Shown in pieces: positions 19,180-31,159 of a DNA stretch of 64,000 bases. A program made the position numbers and the translations under genes. How positions within the stretch are numbered: position 1 is the first letter of the stretch; each line of letters opens with the position of its first letter. This stretch comes from Microbacterium sp. 4R-513 (GTDB lineage Bacteria; Actinomycetota; Actinomycetes; Actinomycetales; Microbacteriaceae), in contig NZ_CP049256.1 in NCBI RefSeq assembly GCF_011046485.1, positions 2,480,001 through 2,544,000 of the forward strand, read 5' to 3'. The notes beneath the pieces were generated by a model. It saw only the letters and a list, made by a program, of their open reading frames with translations. It ran no database searches and was not told where the DNA came from.

Positions 19180-20466
19180 GTGGCGCTGATCGTCCAGAAG
19201 TACGGCGGGTCCTCCGTCGCCGACGCGGAGAGCATCAAGCGGGTCGCGAAGCGCATCGTCGACACGCGCCGTGCCGGTCACGAGGTCGTCGTCGCGGTGA
19301 GCGCGATGGGCGACACGACTGACGAGCTGCTCGACCTCGCGAACCAGGTCTCGCCCATCCCCGCACCGCGCGAGCTCGACATGCTGCTCTCGAGCGGCGA
19401 GCGGATCTCGATGGCGCTCCTCGCGATGGCCATCCACTCGATGGGGTTCGAGGCGCGATCCTTCACGGGCAGCCAGGCCGGCATGATCACGACCGCCGAC
19501 CACGGCTCGGCGCGCATCGTCGACGTCACTCCGGTGCGCCTCCGCGAGGCGCTCGACGAGGGCGCGATCGTCATCGTGGCGGGCTTCCAGGGCTTCAACC
19601 GCGATACCCGCGACATCACGACGCTCGGGCGTGGAGGCTCGGACACGACCGCCGTCGCCCTGGCCGCGGCGCTCGACGCCGACGTCTGCGAGATCTACAG
19701 CGACGTCGAGGGCATCTTCACGGCCGACCCCCGCGTCGTGCCGAAAGCGCGCAAGCTGGGAGTGGTCTCGGCGGAGGAGATGCTCGAGCTCGCGGCGAAC
19801 GGGGCGAAGGTGCTGTACATCCGCGCCGTCGAGTACGCGCGCCGTCACGGCGTGCTCATCCACGCCCGCTCCACGTTCAGCTCGGGCGTGGGGACCTACG
19901 TGCTGGGCCAGGGGATGAGCATCCCCGACGGTCAAGAGGGAGAAGAGATGGAAGAGCCCATCGTCGCCGGCGTCGCCACCGACCTGAGCCAGGCGAAGAT
20001 CACCGTCATCGGGGTCCCCGACGTCCCGGGCAAGGCCGCCGAGATCTTCAAGGTCGTCGCGAGGTCCGGCGCCAACGTCGACATGATCGTGCAGAACGTG
20101 TCGGTGGCCGCGACCGGCCGCACCGACATCTCGTTCACGGTTCCCAAGACCGATGCCGCCACCGCCCTCAAGGCCCTCGCGGGCGACCAGTCCCAGGTCG
20201 GCTTCGAGAGCCTCGTCCACGACGACCAGATCGGGAAGCTCTCGGTCGTCGGTGCGGGCATGCGCACGCACTCGGGCGTCTCGGCGACGCTCTTCGAGGC
20301 GCTCTCGGTCGCGGGCATCAACATCGAGATGATCTCGACCTCCGAGATCCGCATCTCGGTCGTCGTGCGCGGCAGCGATCTCGGCGAGGCCGCGCGCGTC
20401 GTGCACAGCGCGTACGGACTCGACGGCGACACCGAGGCCACGGTGTACGCCGGCACCGGCCGCTAG
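19180..20466 (+). CDS. ask: Aspartate kinase (alpha subunit; overlapping beta subunit inside)
   Basis: A 428-aa enzyme that phosphorylates aspartate, the first step to lysine, threonine, methionine and diaminopimelate. The kinase domain starts [20 protein letters not shown] and has the [14 protein letters not shown] substrate loop. Two ACT regulatory domains follow (about residues 262-420). The GTG at 19180 is preceded by GGGGAG (19167-19172) and gives the canonical N terminus. ATG 19948 inside the gene has its own strong Shine-Dalgarno and would make the 172-aa beta subunit. The stop codon overlaps that of convergent coaBC within one CTAG. asd lies 2.2 kb downstream rather than next to it. 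Confidence 0.95.
   Translation: MALIVQKYGGSSVADAESIKRVAKRIVDTRRAGHEVVVAVSAMGDTTDELLDLANQVSPIPAPRELDMLLSSGERISMALLAMAIHSMGFEARSFTGSQAGMITTADHGSARIVDVTPVRLREALDEGAIVIVAGFQGFNRDTRDITTLGRGGSDTTAVALAAALDADVCEIYSDVEGIFTADPRVVPKARKLGVVSAEEMLELAANGAKVLYIRAVEYARRHGVLIHARSTFSSGVGTYVLGQGMSIPDGQEGEEMEEPIVAGVATDLSQAKITVIGVPDVPGKAAEIFKVVARSGANVDMIVQNVSVAATGRTDISFTVPKTDAATALKALAGDQSQVGFESLVHDDQIGKLSVVGAGMRTHSGVSATLFEALSVAGINIEMISTSEIRISVVVRGSDLGEAARVVHSAYGLDGDTEATVYAGTGR
19935..19950 (+). promoter_or_regulatory. Internal ribosome-binding site and start for the Ask beta subunit
   Basis: AGAGGGAG (19935-19942) lies 5 bases before ATG 19948, in frame with ask at residue 257. It would give a 172-aa protein made of both ACT domains, the known size of the aspartokinase beta subunit in corynebacteria. 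Confidence 0.75.
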
Positions 20467-21674
20467 GAGCTCCGCACCCCCACGACGGCGTCCCAGACGG
20501 CGTCGGCGACTTCGCGCTTGGATCCGGATGCCTCGGCGACGACCTCGTCGTCGGCCCCGACGACGATGACGCGGTTGTCGCCCGACTCGAAGCCCGAGTT
20601 CCAGCCCACCTTGTTCACGACGAGCAGATCCACGCCTTTGCGACGGCGCTTGCGCCGCCCCCGCTCGAGCAGATCGGCGTCGTCCTCGGGCGTCTCCGCG
20701 GCGAAGCCGACGATCGTCTGCCCCTCGGCGCGGTGGGCCACGAGCCCCGCGAGGATGTCCTCGTTCTGGAGGAGCGCGAGCGTCTGCAGCGGCCCGTCCT
20801 CTTTGCTGAGCTTGCGGTCGGCCACCTCGGCGACGCGGTAGTCGGCGACGGCCGCGACCATGACGACGGCCTCGGCATCCGTCGCCGCCTCGCGCATCGC
20901 GGCACCGAGCTCCTCCGCGGTCCCCACGCGAGTGATCTCGATGCGAGGGTGAGCGGATGCCTCGGCGAGCGCCCCTTCGTCGACGTGGGCCGCCACGAGC
21001 CGAACGCGTGCGCCGCGCTCCGCCGCGGCGACGGCGACCTCGGCTCCTTGCCGCCCGCTCGAGCGGTTGCCGATGTAGCGGACGGGATCGATGGGCTCGC
21101 GCGTCCCACCCGTCGAGACGGCGACCCTGAGTCCGGCCAGGTCGCCGTCGGCCGACACGATCGCGAGCGCCGACGCGACGATCTGCTCGGGCTCCGCCAT
21201 CCGTCCGGGCCCGCTGTCACCGCCCGTGAGAGGTCCGTCGGCGGGTCCGACGATGTGCACGCCCCGGCTGCGGAGGGTCTCCACGTTAGCCGTCGTGGCG
21301 GGGTGGCGCCACATCTCGGTGTGCATGGCGGGCGCGACGACGACGGGCGCCGACGTCGCGAGCAGCGTCGTGCCCAGCAGGTCGTCCGCGAGCCCCGCGG
21401 TCATCGCGGCGAGGGTGTTGGCCGTCGCCGGCGCGACGATCACGAGTTCCGCCCTGCGGCCGAGCGCGACGTGACGCACCTCCGAGACGTCCTCGTGCAC
21501 CGACGTCGTGACGGGGTTGCGGCTGATCGCCTCCCACGTCGTCAGCCCGACGAACTTCAGCGCGTCGGCCGTGGGGATGACGTGCACGTCGTGGCCGCCC
21601 GTCACGAGGAGCCGCACGAGGTGCACCGTCTTGTAGGCGGCGATGCCACCCGTCACGCCGACTACGATGAACAT
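20463..21674 (-). CDS. coaBC: Bifunctional phosphopantothenoylcysteine decarboxylase / phosphopantothenate-cysteine ligase
   Basis: A 403-aa enzyme for two steps of coenzyme A synthesis. The N-terminal flavoprotein (CoaC) starts [21 protein letters not shown] and contains [12 protein letters not shown] and PAMHTEMW. The C-terminal CoaB domain (about residues 190-400) has [22 protein letters not shown] and VVNKVG. ATG 21674 is preceded by GGAGG on the minus strand. It is convergent with ask and shares the CTAG stop palindrome at 20463-20466, so the two mRNAs must overlap at their ends. Confidence 0.96.
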   Translation of the reverse strand: MFIVVGVTGGIAAYKTVHLVRLLVTGGHDVHVIPTADALKFVGLTTWEAISRNPVTTSVHEDVSEVRHVALGRRAELVIVAPATANTLAAMTAGLADDLLGTTLLATSAPVVVAPAMHTEMWRHPATTANVETLRSRGVHIVGPADGPLTGGDSGPGRMAEPEQIVASALAIVSADGDLAGLRVAVSTGGTREPIDPVRYIGNRSSGRQGAEVAVAAAERGARVRLVAAHVDEGALAEASAHPRIEITRVGTAEELGAAMREAATDAEAVVMVAAVADYRVAEVADRKLSKEDGPLQTLALLQNEDILAGLVAHRAEGQTIVGFAAETPEDDADLLERGRRKRRRKGVDLLVVNKVGWNSGFESGDNRVIVVGADDEVVAEASGSKREVADAVWDAVVGVRSS

Positions 21675-21767
21675 TCCCCGATCCTCCCACGCCGCGCCGA
21701 CGCGCGCCCCGGCCCGGGTCGCCGGCACGGCGGAGCGAGGACCGTGCGGAGAAAGCGACATCCGCCC

Positions 21768-23721
<1,954 letters not shown>

Positions 23722-23803
23722 CCGGGCTTTCCGCTCCGTCAAGAACAGCGGAGTTTGCGGCCCAGAGGCATCGCCCCGGGCAGGAGGCACCGTCAGCGGC
23801 GCC

Positions 23804-23809
23804 TAGAAT
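23804..23809 (+). promoter_or_regulatory. -10 element giving a probably leaderless mqo mRNA
   Basis: TAGAAT ends 7 positions before the mqo GTG start. Confidence 0.55.
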
Positions 23810-23815
23810 TGACGG

Positions 23816-25288
23816 GTGACCGAGACCGTAGACGTCGTGCTCATCGGTGGCGGCATCATGAGCGCCACCCTGGGTACCCTCCTCTCCGAACTGCAGCCCG
23901 ACTGGAAGATCGTCGTCTACGAACGACTGAGCGACGTCGGGCTGGAGAGCTCCAACGCGTGGAACAACGCCGGGACGGGCCATGCCGCGCTGTGCGAGCT
24001 GAACTACATGCCCGAGGGTCCCGACGGCCAGCTCGACCCCGCGAAGGCGATCTCGATCAACGAGCAGTTCCAGCAGAGTCGGCAGTTCTGGGCCTCGCTC
24101 GTGGAGAAGGGCGTGCTCGACGAGCCCAAGACCTTCATCAACTCGGCGCCGCACATGACGTTCGTCCGTGGCGAGAAGGACGTGGCCTACCTCCGCAAGC
24201 GCTACGAGGTGCTCAAGAAGGAGCCTCTTTTCGAGGGCATCGAGTACAGCGAGGACTCGCGGGTCATCAACAAGTGGGCGCCGCTGCTCATGCAGAAGCG
24301 CCGCAAGGGCGAGCCCTTCGCGGCGACGCGCGTGCCCGCGGGCACCGACGTCGACTTCGGCGCGCTGACGCACCAGCTGTTCGACGGCCTCAAGGAGCGT
24401 GGCGTCCAGGTCGTGACCAACCGCGAGGTGCGCAGGCTCAAGAAGCTGTCGGACGGCACGTGGACGGTCAAGTGGCGCGACACGATCGGCCGCACGCCGG
24501 GGTATACGAACGCGCGGTTCGTGTTCGTCGGTGCCGGCGGCTGGGCGCTCAAGCTCCTCCAGCGCTCCGGAATCCCCGAGATCTCGGGCTACGGCGTCTT
24601 CCCCATCGGGGGGCAGTGGCTCAAGACGACCAACCCGGCCCTCGTGTCTCAGCACAAGGCCAAGGTGTACTCGCAGGCGTCGGTCGGGGCGCCCCCGATG
24701 TCGGTTCCGCACCTCGACACGCGCGTGGTCGACGGTGAGGCTTCGCTGCTGTTCGGCCCGTTCGCGACCTTCAGCCCCAAGTTCCTGAAGAACGGCAAGG
24801 TGACCGACATCGTGGCGCAGGTCCGCCCGGGCAACATCGCGCCGATGCTGAAGGTCGCATGGGACAACCCCAGCCTCATCCGCTATCTCGTCGGAGAGCT
24901 GCTCAAGAACCATGCCAAGAAGGTGGACAGCCTGCGCGAGTTCATGCCGAGCGCCAAGGACGAGGACTGGGAGCTGCTGCAGGCCGGGCAGCGGGCCCAG
25001 GTCATGAAGAAGGATCCCAAGAAGGGCGGCGTGCTCCAGTTCGGCACCGAGGTCGTGACGTCGCAGGACGGCACCATCGCGGGACTGCTCGGTGCATCGC
25101 CCGGGGCCTCGACCGCCGTCTCGATCATGCTGGGGCTGCTGAAGTCGTGCTTCCCCGACCGCATCGCGGACTGGGAGCCGACGCTCAAGGAGCTCATCCC
25201 GAGCTACGGCGAGACGCTCAACCCTCGCCCGGAGGCCGCTGAAGAGACCCTGACCGAGACCGCCGAGGCCCTCGCACTCACCGCCTGA
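23816..25288 (+). CDS. mqo: Malate:quinone oxidoreductase
   Basis: A 490-aa FAD enzyme at the membrane that oxidises malate to oxaloacetate and passes electrons to quinone. The FAD-binding N terminus is VDVVLIGGGIMSATLGTLLSEL, followed by the Mqo signature SSNAWNNAGTGHAALCELNY. Further family stretches are GYGVFPIGGQWLKT and, near the end, LLGASPGASTAVSIML. Length matches the family. It is a stand-alone gene with a leaderless-type promoter. Confidence 0.97.
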   Translation: MTETVDVVLIGGGIMSATLGTLLSELQPDWKIVVYERLSDVGLESSNAWNNAGTGHAALCELNYMPEGPDGQLDPAKAISINEQFQQSRQFWASLVEKGVLDEPKTFINSAPHMTFVRGEKDVAYLRKRYEVLKKEPLFEGIEYSEDSRVINKWAPLLMQKRRKGEPFAATRVPAGTDVDFGALTHQLFDGLKERGVQVVTNREVRRLKKLSDGTWTVKWRDTIGRTPGYTNARFVFVGAGGWALKLLQRSGIPEISGYGVFPIGGQWLKTTNPALVSQHKAKVYSQASVGAPPMSVPHLDTRVVDGEASLLFGPFATFSPKFLKNGKVTDIVAQVRPGNIAPMLKVAWDNPSLIRYLVGELLKNHAKKVDSLREFMPSAKDEDWELLQAGQRAQVMKKDPKKGGVLQFGTEVVTSQDGTIAGLLGASPGASTAVSIMLGLLKSCFPDRIADWEPTLKELIPSYGETLNPRPEAAEETLTETAEALALTA

Positions 25289-25345
25289 CCCGGCACCGGC
25301 CGGCGCCACGCAGACCCGGCCCTGACGGGTCGACTGCCGTGCCGC

Positions 25346-25351
25346 TACGCT
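25346..25351 (+). promoter_or_regulatory. -10 element, leaderless type, before the DUF2207 gene
   Basis: TACGCT ends 7 positions before ATG 25358. Confidence 0.5.
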
Positions 25352-25357
25352 GGCGCG

Positions 25358-27346
25358 ATGGGGTTCGGCACGCTCGTGCGGGCGACCTCGGCGGTGGTGC
25401 TCGTGGTCGGTCTCGCGGCCGCGCCTGCCGCCGTCCCGCCGGTCGCGGCATCCGTCGACGCAGCGGTGTCCGGAGGCGTCGACGACTTCCGCTACGACTC
25501 CCTGGACGGCGACTACTGGCTCGTGCGATCGGTCGACGGCGAGTCCCAGCTCTACACGACCGAGACGATCGTCGCGCGGTTCCCCGACTTCGACCAGAAC
25601 AAGGGCATCGTGCGGCGGCTGCCGCTGACGGAGTCGGGCATCGACCTCGGCACCGCGGTCGTGAATGTGACGGGAGCCGGTGGCGAGCCGATCCCGTGGT
25701 GGACGGAGCAGGACGACGAGAACGTCTACGTCCTGACGGGCGACGACTCGTACGTGCACGGGGCGCAGACCTACGTCATCTCGTACACGATGCACGACGT
25801 CGTGCTCCGGTATGCCGATACGGGTGCTGACGAGTTCTACTGGGATGTCCTGAGCACCGACCACGCGCAGCCGTTCGGCTCCGTGACCGGGCGCGTGCAC
25901 GTCGCCGGCGACGCGGCCGACGGCCTCATGGCCGGGCGAACCTTCTGCTACCGGGGACCGGAGGGCTCGACGCAGCAGTGCAAGCTGGCGGGGCCCGAGC
26001 CCGACGCGGCCTGGCCCGACGACGTGGCCGCGTGGGCGCTCTCGAAGAGCGGGAGGGATGCCGAGGCATCCGCTGTCGTCTTCACGACGAAGGAGGGCGG
26101 CCTGCGCCCCGAGCAGGGCGTCACGGTCGCGATCGGCTTCGCGCAGCGCACCTTCGCCGCGCCGACCCCGCCGCCCCCGCCGCCGTATCCGTGGTGGGAG
26201 TGGATCCTTCCTGGCCTCGGGCTCCTGGCGGGCTTCGGGGGTCTCGCCTTCCTCCTTGTCATGAAGGCCGTGCTGCGGCGCAATCCCGACCGCGATCCGG
26301 TCATCGTGCAGTACACGCCCCCCGTCGACGAGTCGCCGACCCTCTCGGCCGGAGTTCTCGGCGTGCCGGCGCGCGCACTCGCTGCGCACGTCGTCGACCT
26401 CGCGGTGCGGGACAAGGTCGAGATCACGGCGAAGGGCGACCGCGCCGACCCCGATGACTTCAGCGTCGTCCTGCGCGATGAGTCGGGGCTCGAGCACGAC
26501 GATCGACGCATCGTGACGACGCTGTTCGGGAAGGATGCCGAGCCCGGCGACCGCGTCGATCTCGGCCAGTTCGCGAGCGATCCGCCCGTGCGCGCCGTCA
26601 CCTACGTCCGGCGCATCGACGACGCGACCGTCGACCGCGGCTACCGCAGCAAGACGCCCGGCTGGATCGGCGCCGTCCGGGGTTTCGTCCAGTTCGGCGG
26701 CCTCGTCGTCGCGATCGCCCTGCTGTTCTTCGTCGACGCGGTGCCGTCGGTCCTCTCGGACCTCGGGGCGCTGGGCGGCTGGATCTACACGCTGTCGATC
26801 GTGAGCGCCATCGGCGCATTCGTCGTGCTCCCCTTCATCGGACTGCCGAAGACGACGCTGACGCTCGCGGGCGGAAAGCACAGGACCTATCTGGAAGGCA
26901 TTCGCCAGTATCTGCAGCTCGCGGAGGAGGACCGGCTGCGTGCGGCGCAGTCGCCGCGGTCCGCAGACCTCGTCTCATCCGGCCGGCGCTCCTATCTCGA
27001 CGCGCCGAACCGACTCGGGGCCGACGTGGTGAACCTGTACGAGCGGCTCCTGCCGTACGCCGTGCTGTTCGGCATGGAGCGCCAGTGGATGGACGTCATC
27101 CGCGCTTCGACGCCCGCGGTGGTCGACACGACCTCCCGCCTCGCCCTCTTCGACTCGCTCTCGTCGCAGTCCCTGCGCGACGCATCGTCCTCGATCGGCC
27201 GTCTGGCCGTCACCCCCGCCTCCAGCGGCACCTCATCGAGCTCGTCCAGCTCGTCGTTCTCGAGCAGCTGGTCGTCGTCGGGGGGATCCAGCGGAGGGGG
27301 CTTCTCCGGCGGCGGCGGTGGGGGCGGCGGCTTCGGCGGTCGGTGA
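25358..27346 (+). CDS. DUF2207 domain-containing membrane protein
   Basis: A 662-aa protein. A signal peptide (about residues 1-30, [25 protein letters not shown]) is followed by an extracytoplasmic DUF2207 domain (about 40-245). Then come a proline-rich hinge, a membrane helix (about 278-305), a cytoplasmic region (about 310-445), two more helices (about 448-490), and a Ser-rich then Gly-rich C-terminal tail that ends in FGGR. Such Gly-rich tails are common in DUF2207 proteins. The function is unknown. It is flanked by mqo and tdk, each with its own promoter. Confidence 0.85.
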   Translation: MGFGTLVRATSAVVLVVGLAAAPAAVPPVAASVDAAVSGGVDDFRYDSLDGDYWLVRSVDGESQLYTTETIVARFPDFDQNKGIVRRLPLTESGIDLGTAVVNVTGAGGEPIPWWTEQDDENVYVLTGDDSYVHGAQTYVISYTMHDVVLRYADTGADEFYWDVLSTDHAQPFGSVTGRVHVAGDAADGLMAGRTFCYRGPEGSTQQCKLAGPEPDAAWPDDVAAWALSKSGRDAEASAVVFTTKEGGLRPEQGVTVAIGFAQRTFAAPTPPPPPPYPWWEWILPGLGLLAGFGGLAFLLVMKAVLRRNPDRDPVIVQYTPPVDESPTLSAGVLGVPARALAAHVVDLAVRDKVEITAKGDRADPDDFSVVLRDESGLEHDDRRIVTTLFGKDAEPGDRVDLGQFASDPPVRAVTYVRRIDDATVDRGYRSKTPGWIGAVRGFVQFGGLVVAIALLFFVDAVPSVLSDLGALGGWIYTLSIVSAIGAFVVLPFIGLPKTTLTLAGGKHRTYLEGIRQYLQLAEEDRLRAAQSPRSADLVSSGRRSYLDAPNRLGADVVNLYERLLPYAVLFGMERQWMDVIRASTPAVVDTTSRLALFDSLSSQSLRDASSSIGRLAVTPASSGTSSSSSSSSFSSSWSSSGGSSGGGFSGGGGGGGGFGGR

Positions 27347-27404
27347 GGCGGCAGTCGCGGCATCCGTGGTCCATCCGGCGCCGGAGCGCACCGCGGGCCG
27401 CCCC

Positions 27405-27410
27405 TAGACT
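27405..27410 (+). promoter_or_regulatory. -10 element giving a probably leaderless tdk mRNA
   Basis: TAGACT ends 7 positions before the GTG start of tdk. Confidence 0.55.
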
Positions 27411-27416
27411 CGCTGG

Positions 27417-28064
27417 GTGGCCAAGCTCTACTTCCGCTACGGGGCGATGAACTCCGGCAAGTCGACGTCGCTTCTGCAGGCCGCGTACAACTACGAGGAG
27501 CGGGGCCAGCACGTGCTCCTCGCCAAGCCCGAGATCGACACGAAGGGCGCCGACGAGATCTCCAGCCGCCTCGGGGTGACCCGCAAGGTGGACTTCCTCG
27601 TCGGCCCCGACGACGACCTCCGCGCACTCTTCGCCGAGCACCGGAGGCGCCTCGTGCGCGACGCGGCGGGAACCCTCGTGCCCGAGACGAACGACCATCC
27701 CGTCGACGTGGGCTGCCTTCTGATCGACGAGGCGCAGTTCCTCACGCGCGCCCAGGTGGACGACCTGCTCCGGATCGTGGTGCTCGACGGCATTCCGGTC
27801 CTCGCCTACGGCATCCGCACCGACTTTCAGACGCGTGCCTTCCCGGGGTCGCTGCGACTCATGGAGCTGGCGCACAGCCTGGAAGAGCTCAAGACGATCT
27901 GCCGGTGCGGACGCAAGGCGCTCTTCAACGCGCGGCTGGTCGGCGGGCGGTTCGTCTTCGAGGGCGACCAGGTCGCGATCGACGAGCTGTCGACCGAGCG
28001 CGTGACGTACGAGGCGCTGTGCGCCGACGACTACCTGCGGGAGTCCGGCGGCCGGCTCGGCTGA
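27417..28064 (+). CDS. tdk: Thymidine kinase
   Basis: A 215-aa type II (TK1-like) kinase for thymidine salvage. It has P-loop GAMNSGKST (about residues 9-17), Walker B CLLIDEAQFL, the lasso-region motif YGIRTDFQTRAFPGS, and zinc ligands in TICRCGRKALFNAR. The GTG start follows a leaderless-type -10. The gene is convergent with the DUF1295 gene 6 bases away. Confidence 0.95.
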   Translation: MAKLYFRYGAMNSGKSTSLLQAAYNYEERGQHVLLAKPEIDTKGADEISSRLGVTRKVDFLVGPDDDLRALFAEHRRRLVRDAAGTLVPETNDHPVDVGCLLIDEAQFLTRAQVDDLLRIVVLDGIPVLAYGIRTDFQTRAFPGSLRLMELAHSLEELKTICRCGRKALFNARLVGGRFVFEGDQVAIDELSTERVTYEALCADDYLRESGGRLG

Positions 28065-28070
28065 TGCGCG

Positions 28071-28913
28071 CTACGCCGTCGCTGCAGCGCTCCTGCGGCG
28101 GGGCGGCAGCGGCACGAGCATCGAGGTCGTGCGCCGGTAGTCGGCGTACTCGGGATACTTCGAGGCCGAGATCGACTCCGTGAAGATCGTCGAGCCGATG
28201 AACAGCACCGTCAGGAGAGCCGGGCCGACGATCGTCCCGTTGATCGCGCCGCCCCAGAATCCGAGGCCGGATGCCACGGCTGCCGTCGCGCCGATGGCGT
28301 AGAACGCCCACCACTGCGCCTGCTCGAAGAAGAAGTTCGGGTGGCGGCTGAAGCGGAAGAGCCCCGTCGTGACGAAGCCGGGGTGCAGCTGCCCTCCGGC
28401 GGCCTGCTTGGCGCGGTGGAAGTTCCACTGCTGCTGGTCTGCGATGGTCTCGCCGACGAGGAACGCGACGAAGAGGGCCGCGAACGCGGCATCCCATCCC
28501 GTCAACGGCGCCGGGTTCTGCCAGGCGATGTAGGCCGGCAGGGAGATCAGCACGAGCAGGGCGTTCTGGTACAGCACGATGAACAGCACATTGAAGAGCT
28601 GGAACTGCCAGCGCTTCATGCGGCCGCGGAGGATGGCCCAGCGGTAGTCCTCCATCCCGGTGTAGCCGCCCTTGCGGGCGAAGTTGAACGTGAGCCGCGC
28701 ACCCCACGCGGTCACGAGCAGCGCCATGACGACGAGCCGCCCCGCGTTCTCGCCCTCGATGAGGGCCGCGCTCGCGAAGATCCAGACGTAGACGACGGGC
28801 ACGATCGACCAGATGCGGTCGACCCACGAGGTGTCCTTCGTGACGAGCGATGCGATCCAGCAGAACGCGCACGTCACCGCGGCGACGATCAGGACGAGGG
28901 TGAGGGGATCCAT
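28071..28913 (-). CDS. DUF1295 (steroid 5-alpha-reductase-like) membrane protein
   Basis: A 280-aa integral membrane protein with six to seven helices. DUF1295 features are present: WGARLTFNFARKGGY, QQWNFHRAK, and the NADPH-binding-like end HPGFVTTGLFRFSRHPNFFFEQAQWWAFY with KYPEYADYRRTTS at the C terminus, which resembles isoprenylcysteine methyltransferases and 5-alpha-reductases. ATG 28913 was chosen because a TAATCT -10 (28921-28926) ends one short spacer upstream, implying a leaderless mRNA. The substrate is unknown. Confidence 0.85.
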   Translation of the reverse strand: MDPLTLVLIVAAVTCAFCWIASLVTKDTSWVDRIWSIVPVVYVWIFASAALIEGENAGRLVVMALLVTAWGARLTFNFARKGGYTGMEDYRWAILRGRMKRWQFQLFNVLFIVLYQNALLVLISLPAYIAWQNPAPLTGWDAAFAALFVAFLVGETIADQQQWNFHRAKQAAGGQLHPGFVTTGLFRFSRHPNFFFEQAQWWAFYAIGATAAVASGLGFWGGAINGTIVGPALLTVLFIGSTIFTESISASKYPEYADYRRTTSMLVPLPPRRRSAAATA

Positions 28914-28972
28914 GGTCAACAGATTACGGCGGCCTCGGCGAGTGAGCGGGGAGCCTCGGCCCCCTCCTTTGC

Positions 28973-29009
28973 GTGGTCTGACCACGCGGGTGTAGTGTGG
29001 TCGGACCAC
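28973..29009 (+). promoter_or_regulatory. Twin FadR/GntR-type operators over the lactate-operon promoter
   Basis: Two perfect palindromes, GTGGTCTGACCAC (28973-28985) and GTGGTCGGACCAC (28997-29009), lie exactly 24 bp apart. They match the TGGTnnnACCA core bound by FadR-subfamily GntR regulators. The first overlaps the probable -35 (TTGCGT, 28969-28974); the second overlaps the -10 (TAGTGT, 28993-28998) and the start site, so binding should repress. Confidence 0.8.
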
Positions 29010-29026
29010 ATCGACGAGGAGTGCTC

Positions 29027-29745
29027 GTGGTCGCAGAAGCCGGCATCGCGCCCGCCCGTGCCTGGCGTGTCGTGCTCGAGAGGATCGAGACCGATCTGCT
29101 CGAGGGCCGGCTCGCCGCGGGCGATCGGCTTCCCCCGAGCGCGAGCTCGCGACGACCCTCGGGGTCGGTCGCTCGAGCGTCCGTGAGGCGCTGCGCGTGC
29201 TCGAGGTCATGGGTCTCATCCGCACGGGCACGGGTTCGGGACCCACGTCGGGCGCCATCATCATCGCGACGCCCCGCGGCGGGCTGGCCGCTCTCCTGCG
29301 GCTGCAGGTCGCCGCGCAGGGCTTCCCGCTCGCCGACGTCGTCTCGACGCGCCTGCTGCTCGAGGAGTGGGTCGTCGCGACACTCGCCGCCGACGGCTCG
29401 CACGACCTGTCCGACGTGCGCGCGACGCTCGCCGCGATGGACGACCGCGGGCTCACCGCCGAGGAGTTCCTCGCGCTCGACGCGCAGTTCCATCTCGGCC
29501 TCGCCGAGGCATCCGGCAATGCCGTCGTCTCCGCCTCGATGGCAGGACTCCGCACGGCGATCGAGTCCTACGTGCAGGCAGGCGCCACGCGCATCCAGGA
29601 CTGGGATGCCGCGGCCGACGGCCTGCGCGACGAGCATCGCGCCATCGTCCAAGCGATCGACGCGGGGGAGTCCGACCTCGCGCGCTCGCTCGTCCACGAC
29701 CACATCACCGGCTATTACGCGGCTGCGGGCCTGACCCGCGGCTGA
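29027..29745 (+). pseudogene. FadR-family GntR regulator (LldR-like), frame broken at a C5 run
   Basis: The N-terminal winged helix (from GTG 29027, with GAGGAG 5 bases upstream) continues in a second frame after the run of five C at 29132-29136. Adding one C gives [31 protein letters not shown], the complete GntR DNA-binding helix-turn-helix, and a 239-aa protein with a C-terminal FCD ligand domain ([25 protein letters not shown]). This is normal length. It sits behind twin palindromic operators and directly before lldD, as lactate-responsive LldR regulators do. The break is probably a sequencing error. Confidence 0.8.
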
Positions 29746-29759
29746 CGAGAGGAATTCCC

Positions 29760-31040
29760 ATGGTCCAGCGACAGCTGCCCGTCCCGTCGGAGCTCTTCGA
29801 GCTCATGAAGTTCAAGGTCCCCGACCTCAACGGCAAGCGGCGGCGCCTGTCGAGCGCCCTCACGATCGCCGACCTCCGCCTCATCGCCAAGCGCCGGACG
29901 CCCAAGGCCGCCTTCGACTACACCGACGGCGCTGCCGAGGGCGAGCTCTCGCTCTCACGGGCGCGGCAGGCGTTCGAGGATGTGGAGTTCCACCCGAGCA
30001 TCCTGCAGCCCGCCGAGAGCGTCGACATGTCGACGACCGTGCTGGGTGGCCCTTCGGCCCTGCCCTTCGGCATCGCGCCGACCGGCTTCACGCGCCTCAT
30101 GCAGACAGAGGGTGAGATCGCCGGAGCATCGGCGGCGGGGGCCGCCGGCATCCCGTTCACCCTTTCGACGCTCGGCACGACGTCGATCGAAGACGTCAAG
30201 GCGGCGAACCCGAACGGGCGCAACTGGTTCCAGCTGTACGTCATGCGCGATCGCGAGATCTCGTACGGCCTGGCCCGGCGCGCTGCGGCGGCGGGCTTCG
30301 ACACGATCATGTTCACCGTCGACACGCCGGTCGCGGGCGCCCGCCTGCGCGACAAGCGGAACGGCTTCTCCATTCCGCCGCAGCTCACCCTCGGCACGAT
30401 CATCAACGCGATCCCGCGGCCCTGGTGGTGGATCGACTTCCTCACGACCCCCAAGCTCGAGTTCGCCTCGCTCTCGACGACCGGCGGCACGGTCGGGGAG
30501 CTTCTGGATGCCGCGATGGACCCGACGATCAGCTACGAGGACCTCGCCGTCATCCGCGACCTGTGGCCGGGCAAGATCGTCATCAAGGGCGTGCAGAACG
30601 TCGAGGACTCCAAACGGCTGATCGATCTCGGCGTCGACGGCATCGTCCTCTCCAACCACGGCGGGCGTCAGCTCGACCGCGCGCCGATCCCGTTCCACCT
30701 CCTGCCGAACGTCGTGCGCGAGGTCGGCAAGGACGCGACGATCATGGTCGACACCGGCATCATGAACGGCGCCGACATCGTGGCATCCGTCGCCCTCGGC
30801 GCGAAGTTCACGCTGATCGGCCGCGCGTACCTCTACGGCCTCATGGCCGGTGGGCGCGCGGGTGTCGACCGCACGATCGAGATCCTGCGGAGCGAGATCG
30901 AGCGCACGATGAAGCTCCTCGGCGTCGCGTCCCTCGAAGAGCTCGAGCCGAAGCACGTGACGCAGCTGACCCGGCTCCTGCCTCTCGCGGGCGCGCCCGC
31001 CGAGGCGACGGCGGGAGGCGCGCCGCGCGTCCGGGTCTGA
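29760..31040 (+). CDS. lldD: L-lactate dehydrogenase (FMN, quinone-dependent) / alpha-hydroxy-acid oxidase
   Basis: A 426-aa FMN enzyme that oxidises L-lactate to pyruvate. Signature stretches are [90 protein letters not shown] and the catalytic [15 protein letters not shown] 29760 has AGAGGAA just upstream. It lies 14 bases after the GntR gene, so the two form an operon behind the twin operators. Family members also include other alpha-hydroxy-acid oxidases, but the regulator context favours lactate. Confidence 0.93.
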   Translation: MVQRQLPVPSELFELMKFKVPDLNGKRRRLSSALTIADLRLIAKRRTPKAAFDYTDGAAEGELSLSRARQAFEDVEFHPSILQPAESVDMSTTVLGGPSALPFGIAPTGFTRLMQTEGEIAGASAAGAAGIPFTLSTLGTTSIEDVKAANPNGRNWFQLYVMRDREISYGLARRAAAAGFDTIMFTVDTPVAGARLRDKRNGFSIPPQLTLGTIINAIPRPWWWIDFLTTPKLEFASLSTTGGTVGELLDAAMDPTISYEDLAVIRDLWPGKIVIKGVQNVEDSKRLIDLGVDGIVLSNHGGRQLDRAPIPFHLLPNVVREVGKDATIMVDTGIMNGADIVASVALGAKFTLIGRAYLYGLMAGGRAGVDRTIEILRSEIERTMKLLGVASLEELEPKHVTQLTRLLPLAGAPAEATAGGAPRVRV

Positions 31041-31159
31041 CCTCGCACCCGTGCGCTGGCGCCGAACCCACACATCCGTGCACCGACCCACCTATCGACA
31101 CCGTCCGAGTAGGTCGGCTCGAGCGCGGATGAGTGGGCTCGGCCGCAGTGGGCCGCGCG

